From Planotetraspora mira (lineage in GTDB: Bacteria; Actinomycetota; Actinomycetes; Streptosporangiales; Streptosporangiaceae): a stretch of DNA of 64,000 nt. Where the stretch lies: assembly GCF_016863275.1 (NCBI RefSeq), contig NZ_BOOO01000019.1, positions 248,001-312,000 of the forward strand. The letters run 5' to 3'. Both the position numbers and the translations under genes were made by a program. This document shows, piece by piece, positions 1 to 8,459 of this stretch (positions are counted from its first letter, which is position 1; every line of letters begins with the position of its first letter). A model generated the notes under the pieces. It was not told the origin of the DNA. It searched no databases and saw only the letters and a list, made by a program, of their open reading frames with translations.

Positions 1-897
1 ACGGTGATGGTGGAGAAGATCCCCCGGGGCGACGAGGCCGTCGCGGCGCTGCGGGCGCTGGAGGGACACCTGGGACGCCGGGCCGACGCGACCATGCCGA
101 TCGAGTGCGGCGGGATCAACTCGATGATCCCCCTGCTGGTCGCCGCCCGCACGGGCCTGCCCGTCGTGGACGCGGACGGGATGGGCCGCGCCTTCCCCGA
201 ACTGCAGATGGAGACCTTCTCCGTGTACGGCGTGCCGGGTTCACCGCTCGCCATCGGCGGCGAGAACGGCGAGACCGTCATCATCGACACCGGCGCCGAC
301 AACAAGCGCCTCGAGTGGCTCGCCCGCGGGATCGCCATCCGGCTCGGCGGCGTCGCGCACATCGCCGAGTACGCGATGAGCGGCGCGGACGTGAAGCGGA
401 CGGCGGTGCCGAACACACTCAGCCTCGGACTGCGGATCGGGCGCGCCCTGCGCACCGCGCGCGAGGAACACCACGACCCGGTCGCGGCGCTCGCCGACAC
501 GATGTCCGGCACCCTCTATGACAAGGTCCGGGTGCTGTTCCGCGGCAAGGTCGTGGACGTCGAGCGGCGTACGGTCGCCGGGTTCGCCCGCGGGAGCGCC
601 ACCCTCGCCGCCTTCGAAGGCGACGGCAAACTCGAGCTGATCTTCCAGAACGAGAACCTGGTGGCGCGGGCCGACGGCGAGATCCGGTGCGTGGTCCCCG
701 ATCTGATCTGCGTGCTCGAGGCCGATTCGGGCGAGCCGATCACCACCGAGGGGCTCCGGTACGGCCAGCGGGCCGTCGTCGTGGGGATCAGCACCCCGGA
801 CCTGATGCGCAGCCCCGAGGCCCTCGCGGTGTTCGGACCTCACGCGTTCGATCTCGACGTGGAGTTCCAGCCGGTGGAGGATCTCGTGTCACTCTGA
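1..897 (+). CDS. DUF917 family protein, 5' end cut by window edge
   Basis: The reading frame is already open at base 1. The recognisable domain begins with a segment that normally lies some 60 residues inside DUF917 proteins (usual length about 360), so the N-terminus is outside the window. Conserved-looking stretches are ECGGINSM near the start, PVVDADGMGRAFPELQM, a glycine-rich IGGENGET loop, and a C-terminal PDLICVLEADSGEPI. The family includes S-methylthiohydantoin desulfurases and genes linked to hydantoin or allantoin-like ring breakdown; the exact substrate cannot be read here. The next gene is a paralogue that starts 4 bases after this stop, so the two are almost certainly co-transcribed and may act together. 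Confidence 0.85.
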   Translation, partial: TVMVEKIPRGDEAVAALRALEGHLGRRADATMPIECGGINSMIPLLVAARTGLPVVDADGMGRAFPELQMETFSVYGVPGSPLAIGGENGETVIIDTGADNKRLEWLARGIAIRLGGVAHIAEYAMSGADVKRTAVPNTLSLGLRIGRALRTAREEHHDPVAALADTMSGTLYDKVRVLFRGKVVDVERRTVAGFARGSATLAAFEGDGKLELIFQNENLVARADGEIRCVVPDLICVLEADSGEPITTEGLRYGQRAVVVGISTPDLMRSPEALAVFGPHAFDLDVEFQPVEDLVSL

Positions 898-901
898 GTG
901 C

Positions 902-1969
902 ATGCCTATCCGCTACCTCGGTGAGCCGGACATCGATCACCTCGCCCGGGGCACCACGCTGCTCGGCTCGGGCGGCGGCGGGCAGACGGACACGGCCGCC
1001 CGACTGCTCAGGCGGAGCCTGGCGGGCAGCCGGATCGAGCTGCTGAGCAGCGACGCCGTCCCCGGCGGCCACGTCGTCCCCGTGGGGATCGTCGGGGCGG
1101 TGTCGGCGTTCACGGAGAGGCTGCCGTCCGGTGGAGAGTGGGCGCCCGTGCTCGCGACGATCACGGACCGGACGGGGATCAGCCCCGCCGGGCTGATCGC
1201 GATCGAGGCGGGCGGGGTGAACGGCATCGTCGTGTTCGTCGCCGCGGTCGAGCTCGGCCTCCCAGTGATCGACGCGGATCTGCAGGGCCGGGCACTGCCG
1301 CGGCTGGACCAGATGTCCGTGGCTGCGGTCGGCGAACCGCTCACGCCCCTGGCCATCGGCGACGCCGGCGGCCGGTTGCTCATGCTGGACTCGCTGTCTC
1401 CCCAGGCCGCCGAGCGGATCGTCAGGTCCGCGCTCACCGAATTCGGCGGCTGGGCGGCGATCGCGCTGCGCCCGCTGCCCGTGGAGCTGCTGGACCGCCT
1501 GACCATCCTCGGCTCGTTCAGCCGCGCCCTGCACCTCGGATCTCGTCATGCGGCCTGGACCCTGAGCGCCGATCCACGCGAGGCGGCCGCGTCACTCGGG
1601 GCCCGGATCCTGGTCACCGGCCGCGTCATCGAGGTCGTCCGGCACCGGGCGGCGGCGGGGTTCGGCCGCGGATCCGTGATCATACGAGCCGGCCGTGACG
1701 GGACCCTCGTACGGCTGGAGATGGAGAACGAGTACCTGCTCGCTCTCATCGACGGCGAACCCGTCGCGTCCACCCCCGACATCCTGTGCGTCCTCGACAG
1801 GACCAGCGGTCTGCCCATCTCCTGCGACACCGTGCGCGGCGGCGCGGAGGTCGTCGCGCTGCACCTTCCCGGCCCGCCGTTCTGGTGGCGGCCGGAGGCC
1901 GTGGACATCGTCGCGCCCCGCGCCTTCGGGCTGGACATCGACCCGGTCCCTCTGCGGGGGGCGACATGA
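902..1969 (+). CDS. DUF917 family protein (second copy)
   Basis: This 355-residue protein covers a whole DUF917 domain. It has an N-terminal LLGSGGGG loop, a central PVIDADLQGRALPRLDQM matching PVVDADGMGRAFPEL in the upstream paralogue, and a C-terminal PDILCVLDRTSGLPI. The ATG at 902 lies 4 bases after the previous stop. Its own stop overlaps the start of the PucR-type regulator (ATGA), so the three genes form one translationally coupled operon. By family knowledge it is a probable cytoplasmic enzyme of heterocyclic nitrogen-compound catabolism. Two adjacent divergent copies suggest a heteromeric enzyme or two related substrates, which is inference. Confidence 0.88.
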   Translation: MPIRYLGEPDIDHLARGTTLLGSGGGGQTDTAARLLRRSLAGSRIELLSSDAVPGGHVVPVGIVGAVSAFTERLPSGGEWAPVLATITDRTGISPAGLIAIEAGGVNGIVVFVAAVELGLPVIDADLQGRALPRLDQMSVAAVGEPLTPLAIGDAGGRLLMLDSLSPQAAERIVRSALTEFGGWAAIALRPLPVELLDRLTILGSFSRALHLGSRHAAWTLSADPREAAASLGARILVTGRVIEVVRHRAAAGFGRGSVIIRAGRDGTLVRLEMENEYLLALIDGEPVASTPDILCVLDRTSGLPISCDTVRGGAEVVALHLPGPPFWWRPEAVDIVAPRAFGLDIDPVPLRGAT

Positions 1970-3513
1970 CGGACGCTCCGCCGACCCTGCGCGAGCTGAT
2001 CGGCCATCCGCACCTGGCCGCCACGCCGCTGTCCGGAGACGACGACCTCGACCGGCGCGTCACCGGGATCACGCTGATCGACCCGGCCGACACCGGCCTC
2101 GTCCAGGCAGGCGAGATCGCGGTGTGCCCGGTGATCCCCGCCGGTTACCTGAGCAGCTGGCGCCTGGACGCCACGATCCGCCGGCTGTACGACCAGCGGG
2201 CCGCCGCCCTCGCCGTCCCTCTCGAGGGCCCCGGCGGCGAGACGCTCCTGGACGGCAGCCGCCGCCTCGCACGGCATCTGCACCTGCCGATCCTGGGCAT
2301 CAGCGGGGCGCCGCTGCGCTGGGCGGGGACCGCCGCCGCGTTCGTGCACTCCCCCGCCGTGGACGCGGCCGATCATCTGCGCCGCGCCCACCGCGCGCTG
2401 ACCCCCCGCCTGCTCAGCCCCCAGGACGTCGCCCGGGCGCTCACCGGAATCCTGGACCGGCCGGTGGCGGTCCTCGGCCCCGACGGCACACCGATCACCG
2501 TGTCCTTCGAGTTGCCGTCCGGCTTCGATCCGCACGCCCCGGTGGCGCAGATCCTCACCGCGGACGGCCACACGACCGTCGCCGTACCCGTGCCGGGAAC
2601 GCCGAGCGGGACCGCCGACCTGTGGATGGCGGCCGCTCTCGGGCCCGCGCCGTCCGCCTGGGCGCGCGCCGTCCGCGACGTCCTCCAGTTCGCGACGCTC
2701 GCCGTCCAGCGGTGGCAGGCCACCCGCCGGGTCGTCCTGGAGCGCGACGCCCGGCTGCGCGCCGGCCTGTTCGGCGATCTCCTCGAGGGCAGGCTGGACA
2801 GCGGAGGCACCGCGCACCAGCGCGCGGCCGAAATCGGCTGGCGGCTGGACGGCTGGCATGTGGCCTTCCACATCGCGGCTCTGGGACAGGTCGACCTCCT
2901 GGGGCACACCGACGCCGTCGCGGCCGCCATCGCGGCGGAACAGATCGACGTCACCGTGGTGGAACGCGGTGACGGCTGGTCCGCGTGGACGACCAGCAGA
3001 GCCGAACCGGACGAGGACACCAGCCGGGACCTGCTCGCCTCCCTTCAGCGGATCCGCCGGCGACTGGCCGGCCGGTTCGACTGCGCGATCGGGGTGGGAC
3101 GCGGCCATCCCGACACCGGCGGGCTGACCCGGAGCCTCGCCGAGGCGTGGGACGCGGCCAGGCTCGCCCGCGGCCGGCCGCAGACCGGCCGCCTGGTGCA
3201 CATCGACCGTCTCGGGCTGGCCCAGTTGCTCGTCGCCTGGGCGAGCACCGAGACCTTCGCCCCCACCGCGACCCGGCTGCTCGCCCCTCTGGAGTCACAA
3301 CCCGGCGAGCTCGTCGCCACGCTGTCGACCTATCTGGACGCCGGAGGATCGGCGGCCGACACCGCGGCGATCCTCGGCGTGCATCGCAACACCGTCGCGG
3401 CACGGCTGCACCGGATCGAGGAACTGCTCACCGTCGACCTGAACAACCCGGACGACCGCCTCGCCCTCCACCTGGCCTGCCGGGTCACCCTTGACCGGAA
3501 CACCGGCTACTGA
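1966..3513 (+). CDS. PucR-family transcriptional regulator
   Basis: The ATG at 1966 overlaps the stop of the DUF917 gene (ATGA) and gives a 515-residue protein. An upstream in-frame start at 1786 would lie inside the preceding gene and is rejected. The N-terminal part (about residues 5-125: [41 protein letters not shown]) is the PucR sensing domain. A central GGDEF-like/CdaR-type region follows. The last 60 residues hold the PucR helix-turn-helix ([31 protein letters not shown] written in parts: [23 protein letters not shown]). PucR regulators usually control purine or amide nitrogen catabolism. Co-transcription with the DUF917 pair suggests it senses their substrate or product. It converges on the next gene with a 7-base 3' overlap. 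Confidence 0.9.
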   Translation: MTDAPPTLRELIGHPHLAATPLSGDDDLDRRVTGITLIDPADTGLVQAGEIAVCPVIPAGYLSSWRLDATIRRLYDQRAAALAVPLEGPGGETLLDGSRRLARHLHLPILGISGAPLRWAGTAAAFVHSPAVDAADHLRRAHRALTPRLLSPQDVARALTGILDRPVAVLGPDGTPITVSFELPSGFDPHAPVAQILTADGHTTVAVPVPGTPSGTADLWMAAALGPAPSAWARAVRDVLQFATLAVQRWQATRRVVLERDARLRAGLFGDLLEGRLDSGGTAHQRAAEIGWRLDGWHVAFHIAALGQVDLLGHTDAVAAAIAAEQIDVTVVERGDGWSAWTTSRAEPDEDTSRDLLASLQRIRRRLAGRFDCAIGVGRGHPDTGGLTRSLAEAWDAARLARGRPQTGRLVHIDRLGLAQLLVAWASTETFAPTATRLLAPLESQPGELVATLSTYLDAGGSAADTAAILGVHRNTVAARLHRIEELLTVDLNNPDDRLALHLACRVTLDRNTGY

Positions 3514-4625
3514 CCGGCGGCGCGGCGCAGGGGCGGCCGGCGTGCCCAGGTGGCCCAGCGCCAGAGCCACTCCAGGGGGCCCTGACGGTATCGGCGCAGC
3601 CAGAGGGTGGACCACACCCATTGGGCGGCGAGGATGGCGCCGGCGATCAGGAACACCGTCGGGACGGACCATTCGTCCGGAGGAGCGTCGAGGAACCGGC
3701 TGACCGCCAGGACGAGCACGGTGGCGGTCAGGTAGTTGGTCAGCGCCATCCGGCCCAGCGGTGCGAAGACCGTCTCCAGCGCCGGCCGGACCCGCGTCCT
3801 GAGCAGGACCAGCAGGGCGCACACGTACACACCCGCGACCAGCAATCCGGCCACGGCCATCGCGCGGGCGGTGTCCTGGCCGGACAGGTCCCCGGTCTGC
3901 CACCACAGGGCGGGCGCCGCTCCCGCCGCCAGGACCAGGCCCAGTACGGCCGGCACCCGGGTGGACCGCTCGATCCGGTCGGCCACTCCGTATCGGACGA
4001 GCGCCGAGCCCAGCAGGAAGAGCCCGGGGACCAGCGAGAAGGAGCCACCGGTCAGAAGCAGCGACGGCGGGATGAGCACGACGGCGAGGCCGGCCACGGC
4101 CCACCGCGGCAGCCAGGTCGAGGGCAGCAGCACCACCAGACCGACGATGGCGTAGACGGTCAGGATGTCGCCCTGCCACAGCAGCACGTGGTGCACCAGT
4201 CCGACCCCGAGCAGCACCAGAAGCCGGCGCAGCAGGATCAGGCGCGGACGAGGGGCGCGGCCCGCGGCGGAGCCCAGCAGCAGCGAGAACCCGATGCCGA
4301 ACAACACGGAGAAGATGGGGAAGAAGCGCTGTGGGACGAGCAGCCCCACCCAGTCCCACTCCGGGTCCGCCGATGAACCCGCCGCGATGACGACCTTGCC
4401 GGCGTTGGCTATCGGCTGGATGTTGGCCAGCAGGATCCCGCACAGTGCGAACCCGCGAACCACGTCGAGCGCGGCGATCCGCGGCCGGCCGAGGAAGGGC
4501 GTCGCAGAGCTTCTCGGCGCGTCGTCTCGGCCCTGCCTGCGGGCATCTCGGTCATTCGGCTCGGCACTGTCGTGACGTACGGCTCGGCCTGCGGCTTTCA
4601 GCACGGGGAGGTTTTCAGGTGACAT
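3507..4625 (-). CDS. DUF418 family integral membrane protein
   Basis: The segment [22 protein letters not shown] near the N-terminus is written here in parts as its signature: [10 protein letters not shown] then [11 protein letters not shown]. About nine hydrophobic segments follow, and the C-terminal [12 protein letters not shown] box is typical of DUF418/YeiB-like proteins. The ATG at 4625 has an AGGATGAGG stretch just upstream. A longer reading back to 4781 would translate a repeat-bearing, unnatural-looking Cys/Arg-rich segment and is rejected; the ATG at 4634 is the alternative. The function of DUF418 proteins is not established, although an acyltransferase or transport role is often suggested. 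The last 7 bases overlap the end of the convergent PucR gene, leaving no room for a terminator. Confidence 0.85.
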   Translation of the reverse strand: MSPENLPVLKAAGRAVRHDSAEPNDRDARRQGRDDAPRSSATPFLGRPRIAALDVVRGFALCGILLANIQPIANAGKVVIAAGSSADPEWDWVGLLVPQRFFPIFSVLFGIGFSLLLGSAAGRAPRPRLILLRRLLVLLGVGLVHHVLLWQGDILTVYAIVGLVVLLPSTWLPRWAVAGLAVVLIPPSLLLTGGSFSLVPGLFLLGSALVRYGVADRIERSTRVPAVLGLVLAAGAAPALWWQTGDLSGQDTARAMAVAGLLVAGVYVCALLVLLRTRVRPALETVFAPLGRMALTNYLTATVLVLAVSRFLDAPPDEWSVPTVFLIAGAILAAQWVWSTLWLRRYRQGPLEWLWRWATWARRPPLRRAAGQ

Positions 4626-4705
4626 GGGCCTCATCCTGCGGATCCGGCCCGTCGCCGGCATCGGCTCAAAGCACGGTAAGCGCCGTTCGTGACCGTACTT
4701 TCGGC

Positions 4706-4781
4706 CGGTTGAGCACCGCGAAGCAGCCCGACGGCACGCATACGGGCAGTCGGTTGAGCGCCGCGAAGCGGCCGACGACAC
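4706..4781. repeat. Imperfect direct repeat upstream of the DUF418 gene
   Basis: Two copies of about 31 bases begin CGGTTGAGC[A/G]CCGCGAAGC at 4706 and at 4751, an offset of 45 bases. They lie between the two minus-strand genes at 3507 and 4833. No function is known; a duplicated binding site or a small slipped duplication are both possible. Confidence 0.5.
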
Positions 4782-4832
4782 GAGGCAGAGCGAACGGCCG
4801 CATGATCCGGCTCACGGCCGGCTGAGAAATCG

Positions 4833-5894
4833 TCAGCCGATGGAAAGGCCGCATGCCGCGATGACCCGGTGGATCTCCTCCAGCGGGTACGGAGTCTGCC
4901 TGCTCTCTTCCTGGAGCTTGCGATAGAAGTCCGCCATCACCACGGCGAGGGGGCTGTAGCGGGTCAGGATCGCCGCGGCCGCCGCCGGGATTCCTGTGGG
5001 GCACTCGCCCTCGGCGCACGCGCGGACCAGCGCGTCACGCTCTTTCCTTCCGTACCCGTAGAAGGCGGTGACCAGCCAGTTCACCAGATGCGTGCTCGCA
5101 TAGCAGCGGTCGTAGGTTCGATGCCGGTCGAAGAAGCCGATCTCGGCCTGCGACAGGTCGAACCGGGAAGAGAGTGCGAGGCCGTAATCGGCGAAGTAGA
5201 GACGGCGCCCGTCGGTGAGGATGTTCTCGAAGTGCGCGTCGAAATGCAGGAGCCCGCGGGTGTTCATGAACGAGACGCCGGCCTCCAAGCCCTCGTCCAC
5301 CAGGGAACAGGCCAGGTCGGCGGCCTCCTCCCCCGCACGCACCTGCGCTCCCAGCCACTCGTGCAGGTTCTGCGGGATGTACTCCAAGAACAGGGCGACA
5401 CTGGCCGAGGCCTGCCGGAGGGCCTCGATCCGGTGCCGGACCTCCGGTCCGCCTCCCCAGTAGGCGACGGCCCGTTCCTCCGGAGGGGGCGGCGGCGGCG
5501 TGTCCGGCAGCACGCGCCAGTGGTACATCAGCGGGAACCCCTGGAACTGCCCCGCGAGCACCCAGTTCGTGGTCATGGTGTGCACAGCGAGCTCCCGCCA
5601 GGCCCCGAAACCGGGCCCGCCGATGCCGTACTGGCAGAAGGTCGGAAGCCCGAACACGTTCGCGGTGGACCGGGTGTTCCGCAGCAGCCTCTCCGGATCG
5701 GTGAGAGGCACCCGCTTCACGAAAACCGGGGTCCCGGCGACCTCCATCAGCGCCGACCTGCCGCCGATGCCGGAACCGAGCGGGACGGCCGCGTCCACCA
5801 ACTCGCGCAGCCCATGATCACTGCACAGGGCGAGGGCGGTGGAGACCGCGCTGTGAGCGGTGAGACGCCCGCCCGACGTGTCAGGGTGCTCCAT
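4833..5894 (-). CDS. Protein-kinase-fold (phosphotransferase-like) protein
   Basis: This 353-residue soluble protein carries kinase-fold motifs: a VAIK-like lysine in PVFVKRVPL (about residue 60), a catalytic loop HFDAHFEN (H217, D219, N224) and a metal-binding ADYG (D236) in place of DFG. The segment IPQNLHEWLG before the catalytic loop is seen in actinomycete proteins annotated as protein kinases. There is no transmembrane or PASTA segment, and a proline run (six Pro) occurs near residue 135. It therefore probably phosphorylates a small molecule or a protein, but the substrate cannot be told. It stands alone on the minus strand, 36 bases downstream of the AlkZ-like gene, and could share its transcript. 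Confidence 0.75.
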   Translation of the reverse strand: MEHPDTSGGRLTAHSAVSTALALCSDHGLRELVDAAVPLGSGIGGRSALMEVAGTPVFVKRVPLTDPERLLRNTRSTANVFGLPTFCQYGIGGPGFGAWRELAVHTMTTNWVLAGQFQGFPLMYHWRVLPDTPPPPPPEERAVAYWGGGPEVRHRIEALRQASASVALFLEYIPQNLHEWLGAQVRAGEEAADLACSLVDEGLEAGVSFMNTRGLLHFDAHFENILTDGRRLYFADYGLALSSRFDLSQAEIGFFDRHRTYDRCYASTHLVNWLVTAFYGYGRKERDALVRACAEGECPTGIPAAAAAILTRYSPLAVVMADFYRKLQEESRQTPYPLEEIHRVIAACGLSIG

Positions 5895-5930
5895 CGCCGT
5901 CTCCCGTCGAGCCTGTGGCCGGCTCAGCGA

Positions 5931-7010
5931 TCAAGGTCGCCTCGCCGCGGCGAGCAGGGCGGCGACGCGTTCGGTCTCGCGGCTCAACGCGGCGGCGGGC
6001 ACGTCTTCGAAGAGGTCGAGGGCGATCTCGCCGTCCTTGGCCTCCCACACGCCGGCGACCCGCCCCTGGAAGACCACGACGGGTGAGATCCATCCGGCGG
6101 CGCGGCTGACCTTGGGCTTGGCCGCCCCGGGCAGCAGCGGCTCGAGGTCACGCGGCGCGCCCATGATGTATTGGTCGAAGCCGGGGAGAAGGCGGACGGT
6201 CTCGGATGGGCGGGTGGCGGCCAACGCCTCGACATGCTCGGTGAGCGCCGGCATCGCGCGCCCCTCGACCTCCACCTCGGTGACGTCGGGGCCGAGGTCG
6301 TGAAACCAACCGCGCAGCGCCGCCTTGGGGGTCTTGCCGCGGAACAGCCAGGTGTCGAACATCTCGGGCGTCGCGGGTCCGTGAGCGCCGAGGAAGGACC
6401 GGACCAGCCGGGTGCCCGCCTCCGCCACAGGAAGCGGCACGATGCCCGGCGCGGTGAAGGTGACCCTGCCCTCGCGCGGCGGGCCGTAGCACAGCTCGCC
6501 GAGGAAGCTCAGCGGCTTGAGCAGCATTCCCCAGCCGGAGGTGAGCGCCTCTCTCAGATGGGCGTCACCGGTGGAATCGATCACCGCCTCGACCAGCTCG
6601 TCGCGGGTCAGCGCCCGCTCCCCCAGCACCCGTGGCACCGTGTCGACGATCGCCTCGATCTCGGCGGCGGTGACGCCGTGGCCGCGCTGCCACGATCCCT
6701 TCTCCCACAACCGCAACGATCCGAGAGCACCGCAGTACATCGCCAACTCGTCGGCGGGAACCAGGTGCAGGGTGCCGCGCATGAGCCAGGTCTTGCGCAG
6801 CGTGCGCTCCCCCCACAGGGCGGTCTCGACCTCGCCGGGCCGCGGGTCCGCCTGCCGTATGGCGATCGCCAGATCGGCCGCCGAGGCCACCTGGCTCTGC
6901 ACGCCGCAAAGCCTGCGAACCACCGATACGGCGTCGGCCCCGGTGCCGCCGACGAACTGGCGCTCCAGCCGCCAGGCGAGCACCTGCGGCCACGTCAGGG
7001 AAATGCTCAC
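5931..7010 (-). CDS. Winged-helix DNA-binding protein, AlkZ/YcaQ (HTH_42) family
   Basis: This 359-residue protein starts MSISLTWPQVLAWR and has the family's RRLCGVQSQVASAADLA motif. Q38-S39-Q40 occupies the position of the catalytic QxQ of Streptomyces AlkZ (QxD in E. coli YcaQ). Other family hallmarks are LMRGTLHLV, LPGFDQYIMG and VVFQGRVAGVWE near the C-terminus. AlkZ enzymes are monofunctional DNA glycosylases that remove alkylated bases and unhook interstrand crosslinks. The QSQ signature makes glycosylase activity plausible, though many family members are only called DNA-binding proteins. It is divergent from the P-loop kinase at 7148. No toxin-biosynthesis genes flank it, so a housekeeping repair role is more likely than self-resistance. 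Confidence 0.85.
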   Translation of the reverse strand: MSISLTWPQVLAWRLERQFVGGTGADAVSVVRRLCGVQSQVASAADLAIAIRQADPRPGEVETALWGERTLRKTWLMRGTLHLVPADELAMYCGALGSLRLWEKGSWQRGHGVTAAEIEAIVDTVPRVLGERALTRDELVEAVIDSTGDAHLREALTSGWGMLLKPLSFLGELCYGPPREGRVTFTAPGIVPLPVAEAGTRLVRSFLGAHGPATPEMFDTWLFRGKTPKAALRGWFHDLGPDVTEVEVEGRAMPALTEHVEALAATRPSETVRLLPGFDQYIMGAPRDLEPLLPGAAKPKVSRAAGWISPVVVFQGRVAGVWEAKDGEIALDLFEDVPAAALSRETERVAALLAAARRP

Positions 7011-7147
7011 GACCCATGACTACACGAGACACGCGACAAGTGGCGCACGAACGATCGCGGAAACAAGCAGTCGCGTCCCTCTGCCAGGCCCCCGGACATG
7101 GCCCGCCGGTGTTTCGAGGGGCCCCGCCGGGATGCGAGAGTGTGGCG

Positions 7148-7747
7148 ATGACGTGCCCGACGCTGATAGTCGTGAGCGGCCCCCCAGGCAGTGGAAAGAC
7201 GACGCTCGCACACGAGATCGCCCGATCGCTCGGCTGCCCGGCGCTCTGCCGCGATGAGATCAAGGAGGGGATGGTTCACAGCACCCCCGGGTTCGAGGCG
7301 AGCGCCGGCGACCCGCTCACACGACGGACACTCACGGTGTTCTTCGACGTCCTCGCGACGCTGCTGCGTGCCGGCGTGACCGTGGTGGCGGAGGCGGCGT
7401 TCCAGGACAAGCTGTGGCGACCGAACCTGGAACCTCTCGGTGAGATCGCGGCGATCCGCGTCGTACGCTGCACGGTCGGCACCGGCGTCGCCCATGAGCG
7501 GATCGTCCGCCGCGCTCGAGAGAACGCGCACCGGGCGGCGCACGCCGATCGGGATCTGCTGAGGGCGATCGCCGACGGTGAGCGCCCCATCGAGTCGTGG
7601 GTTCCCATCTCCCTGGATGTTCCGACACTGATCGTCGATACGACGGACGGCTACAAGCCATGCATCGAGGACATCACCTCCTTCGCCGGGCAGTCGCCGA
7701 CCGACAGGCGTGAACGAACGGGGATGACGCGCCGACCGACCCGGTAG
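7148..7747 (+). CDS. P-loop AAA/zeta-toxin-like small kinase
   Basis: The ATG at 7148 gives 199 residues starting directly with a P-loop strand: LIVVSGPPGSGKTTLA, with the Walker A lysine at residue 17. A longer frame from 7016 would add 44 residues before the P-loop and overlap the divergent promoter region. The CRDEIKEGMV segment after the first helix resembles the substrate region of AAA_33/zeta-like kinases, and VVAEAAFQDKLW is the second conserved strand. ATP-dependent phosphorylation of a small molecule is the likely activity. No antitoxin gene is adjacent, which argues against a classical zeta toxin. Confidence 0.75.
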   Translation: MTCPTLIVVSGPPGSGKTTLAHEIARSLGCPALCRDEIKEGMVHSTPGFEASAGDPLTRRTLTVFFDVLATLLRAGVTVVAEAAFQDKLWRPNLEPLGEIAAIRVVRCTVGTGVAHERIVRRARENAHRAAHADRDLLRAIADGERPIESWVPISLDVPTLIVDTTDGYKPCIEDITSFAGQSPTDRRERTGMTRRPTR

Positions 7748-7786
7748 GTCCTCGCGCCCGGTCGGACCGGCGCATGCCAGAGCCTT

Positions 7787-8380
7787 TCAGTCGAGGCCCG
7801 CGACGACTCCGAGGCGGTCGAAGGCCGCGGCCACGCTCGGCCACAGCGCGTCCGGGTCGCCGGCCGCGATCTCGTGACCGGTCTTGTAGCAGGCCCACGC
7901 GAGCTGGGGCGCCAGCGCGGCCGTTTCCGCCGATGCTCCCCGCTGCCGCAGATCCTCGCCCATCATCTCGACGATACGGCGCTGCTTACGGGCCGCGCGG
8001 TCGCCGAGCTCGGGGTTTTCCGCGATCAGCCTCTCGCGCAGGACATGGCGCGCGGTGTCCCGGGTGGCCGACGCGCAGACGGCCTCCGTGGTGTCGCGCA
8101 GCAGAGCCAGCGCCTCCGGCAGCGACGGCGGGTGGCCGCGCCGCAGTTCCCGTTGGCGCCGCGCGACGTCGTCCAGCCATTCCTCCTCGCCGGCGAAGAC
8201 GACCTCCTGCTTGTCGCCGAAGTAGCGGAAGAACGTGGTGCGGCCGACCTTGGCCCGATCGGCGATGTCCGCGACCGTCACGTCGGCGTAGTCGCGTTCG
8301 GCGAACAGTTCGTAGGCGGCCGCGATGATCTCGTCGCGGGCCCGCTGCTGGTTGCGCGCGCGGAGGGTGGGTCGGGACAC
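7787..8380 (-). CDS. TetR/AcrR family regulator
   Basis: This is a 197-residue regulator. The N-terminal TetR helix-turn-helix reads DYADVTVADIADRAKVGRTT and then FFRYFGDKQEV, about residues 15-60. The remaining helical ligand domain is not assignable. It is divergent from the quinone-oxidoreductase-like gene at 8460, and a perfect 17-bp palindrome lies in the 79-base gap between them. It most likely represses both genes and is released by a ligand handled by the reductase, for example a quinone or reactive carbonyl (inference). Confidence 0.9.
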   Translation of the reverse strand: MSRPTLRARNQQRARDEIIAAAYELFAERDYADVTVADIADRAKVGRTTFFRYFGDKQEVVFAGEEEWLDDVARRQRELRRGHPPSLPEALALLRDTTEAVCASATRDTARHVLRERLIAENPELGDRAARKQRRIVEMMGEDLRQRGASAETAALAPQLAWACYKTGHEIAAGDPDALWPSVAAAFDRLGVVAGLD

Positions 8381-8415
8381 CGGGTCAGTCTAGCTCTGAT
8401 GAATATCGATCCATT

Positions 8416-8432
8416 ATGGTACTCAGTACCAT
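8416..8432. promoter_or_regulatory. Perfect 17-bp palindrome, putative TetR operator
   Basis: ATGGTACT-C-AGTACCAT is a perfect inverted repeat between the divergent TetR gene and the oxidoreductase gene. It lies 36 bases from the TetR start codon and 28 bases from the GTG of the reductase, a typical position for a shared TetR operator. Confidence 0.75.
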
Positions 8433-8459
8433 CTAGGGACTTAATCCCAAGGAGTGAAC

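Noticed and set aside
788-1549. Long minus-strand open frames opposite the DUF917 genes (and similar frames opposite most genes)
   Set aside because: They are antisense shadows produced by high GC at third codon positions; compositions are Arg/Pro/Gly-rich with no recognisable domains, and the plus-strand genes are clear.
7148-7747. Toxin-antitoxin system built on the zeta-like kinase
   Set aside because: No small antitoxin gene is adjacent; the neighbours are an AlkZ-like gene and a TetR gene in other orientations.
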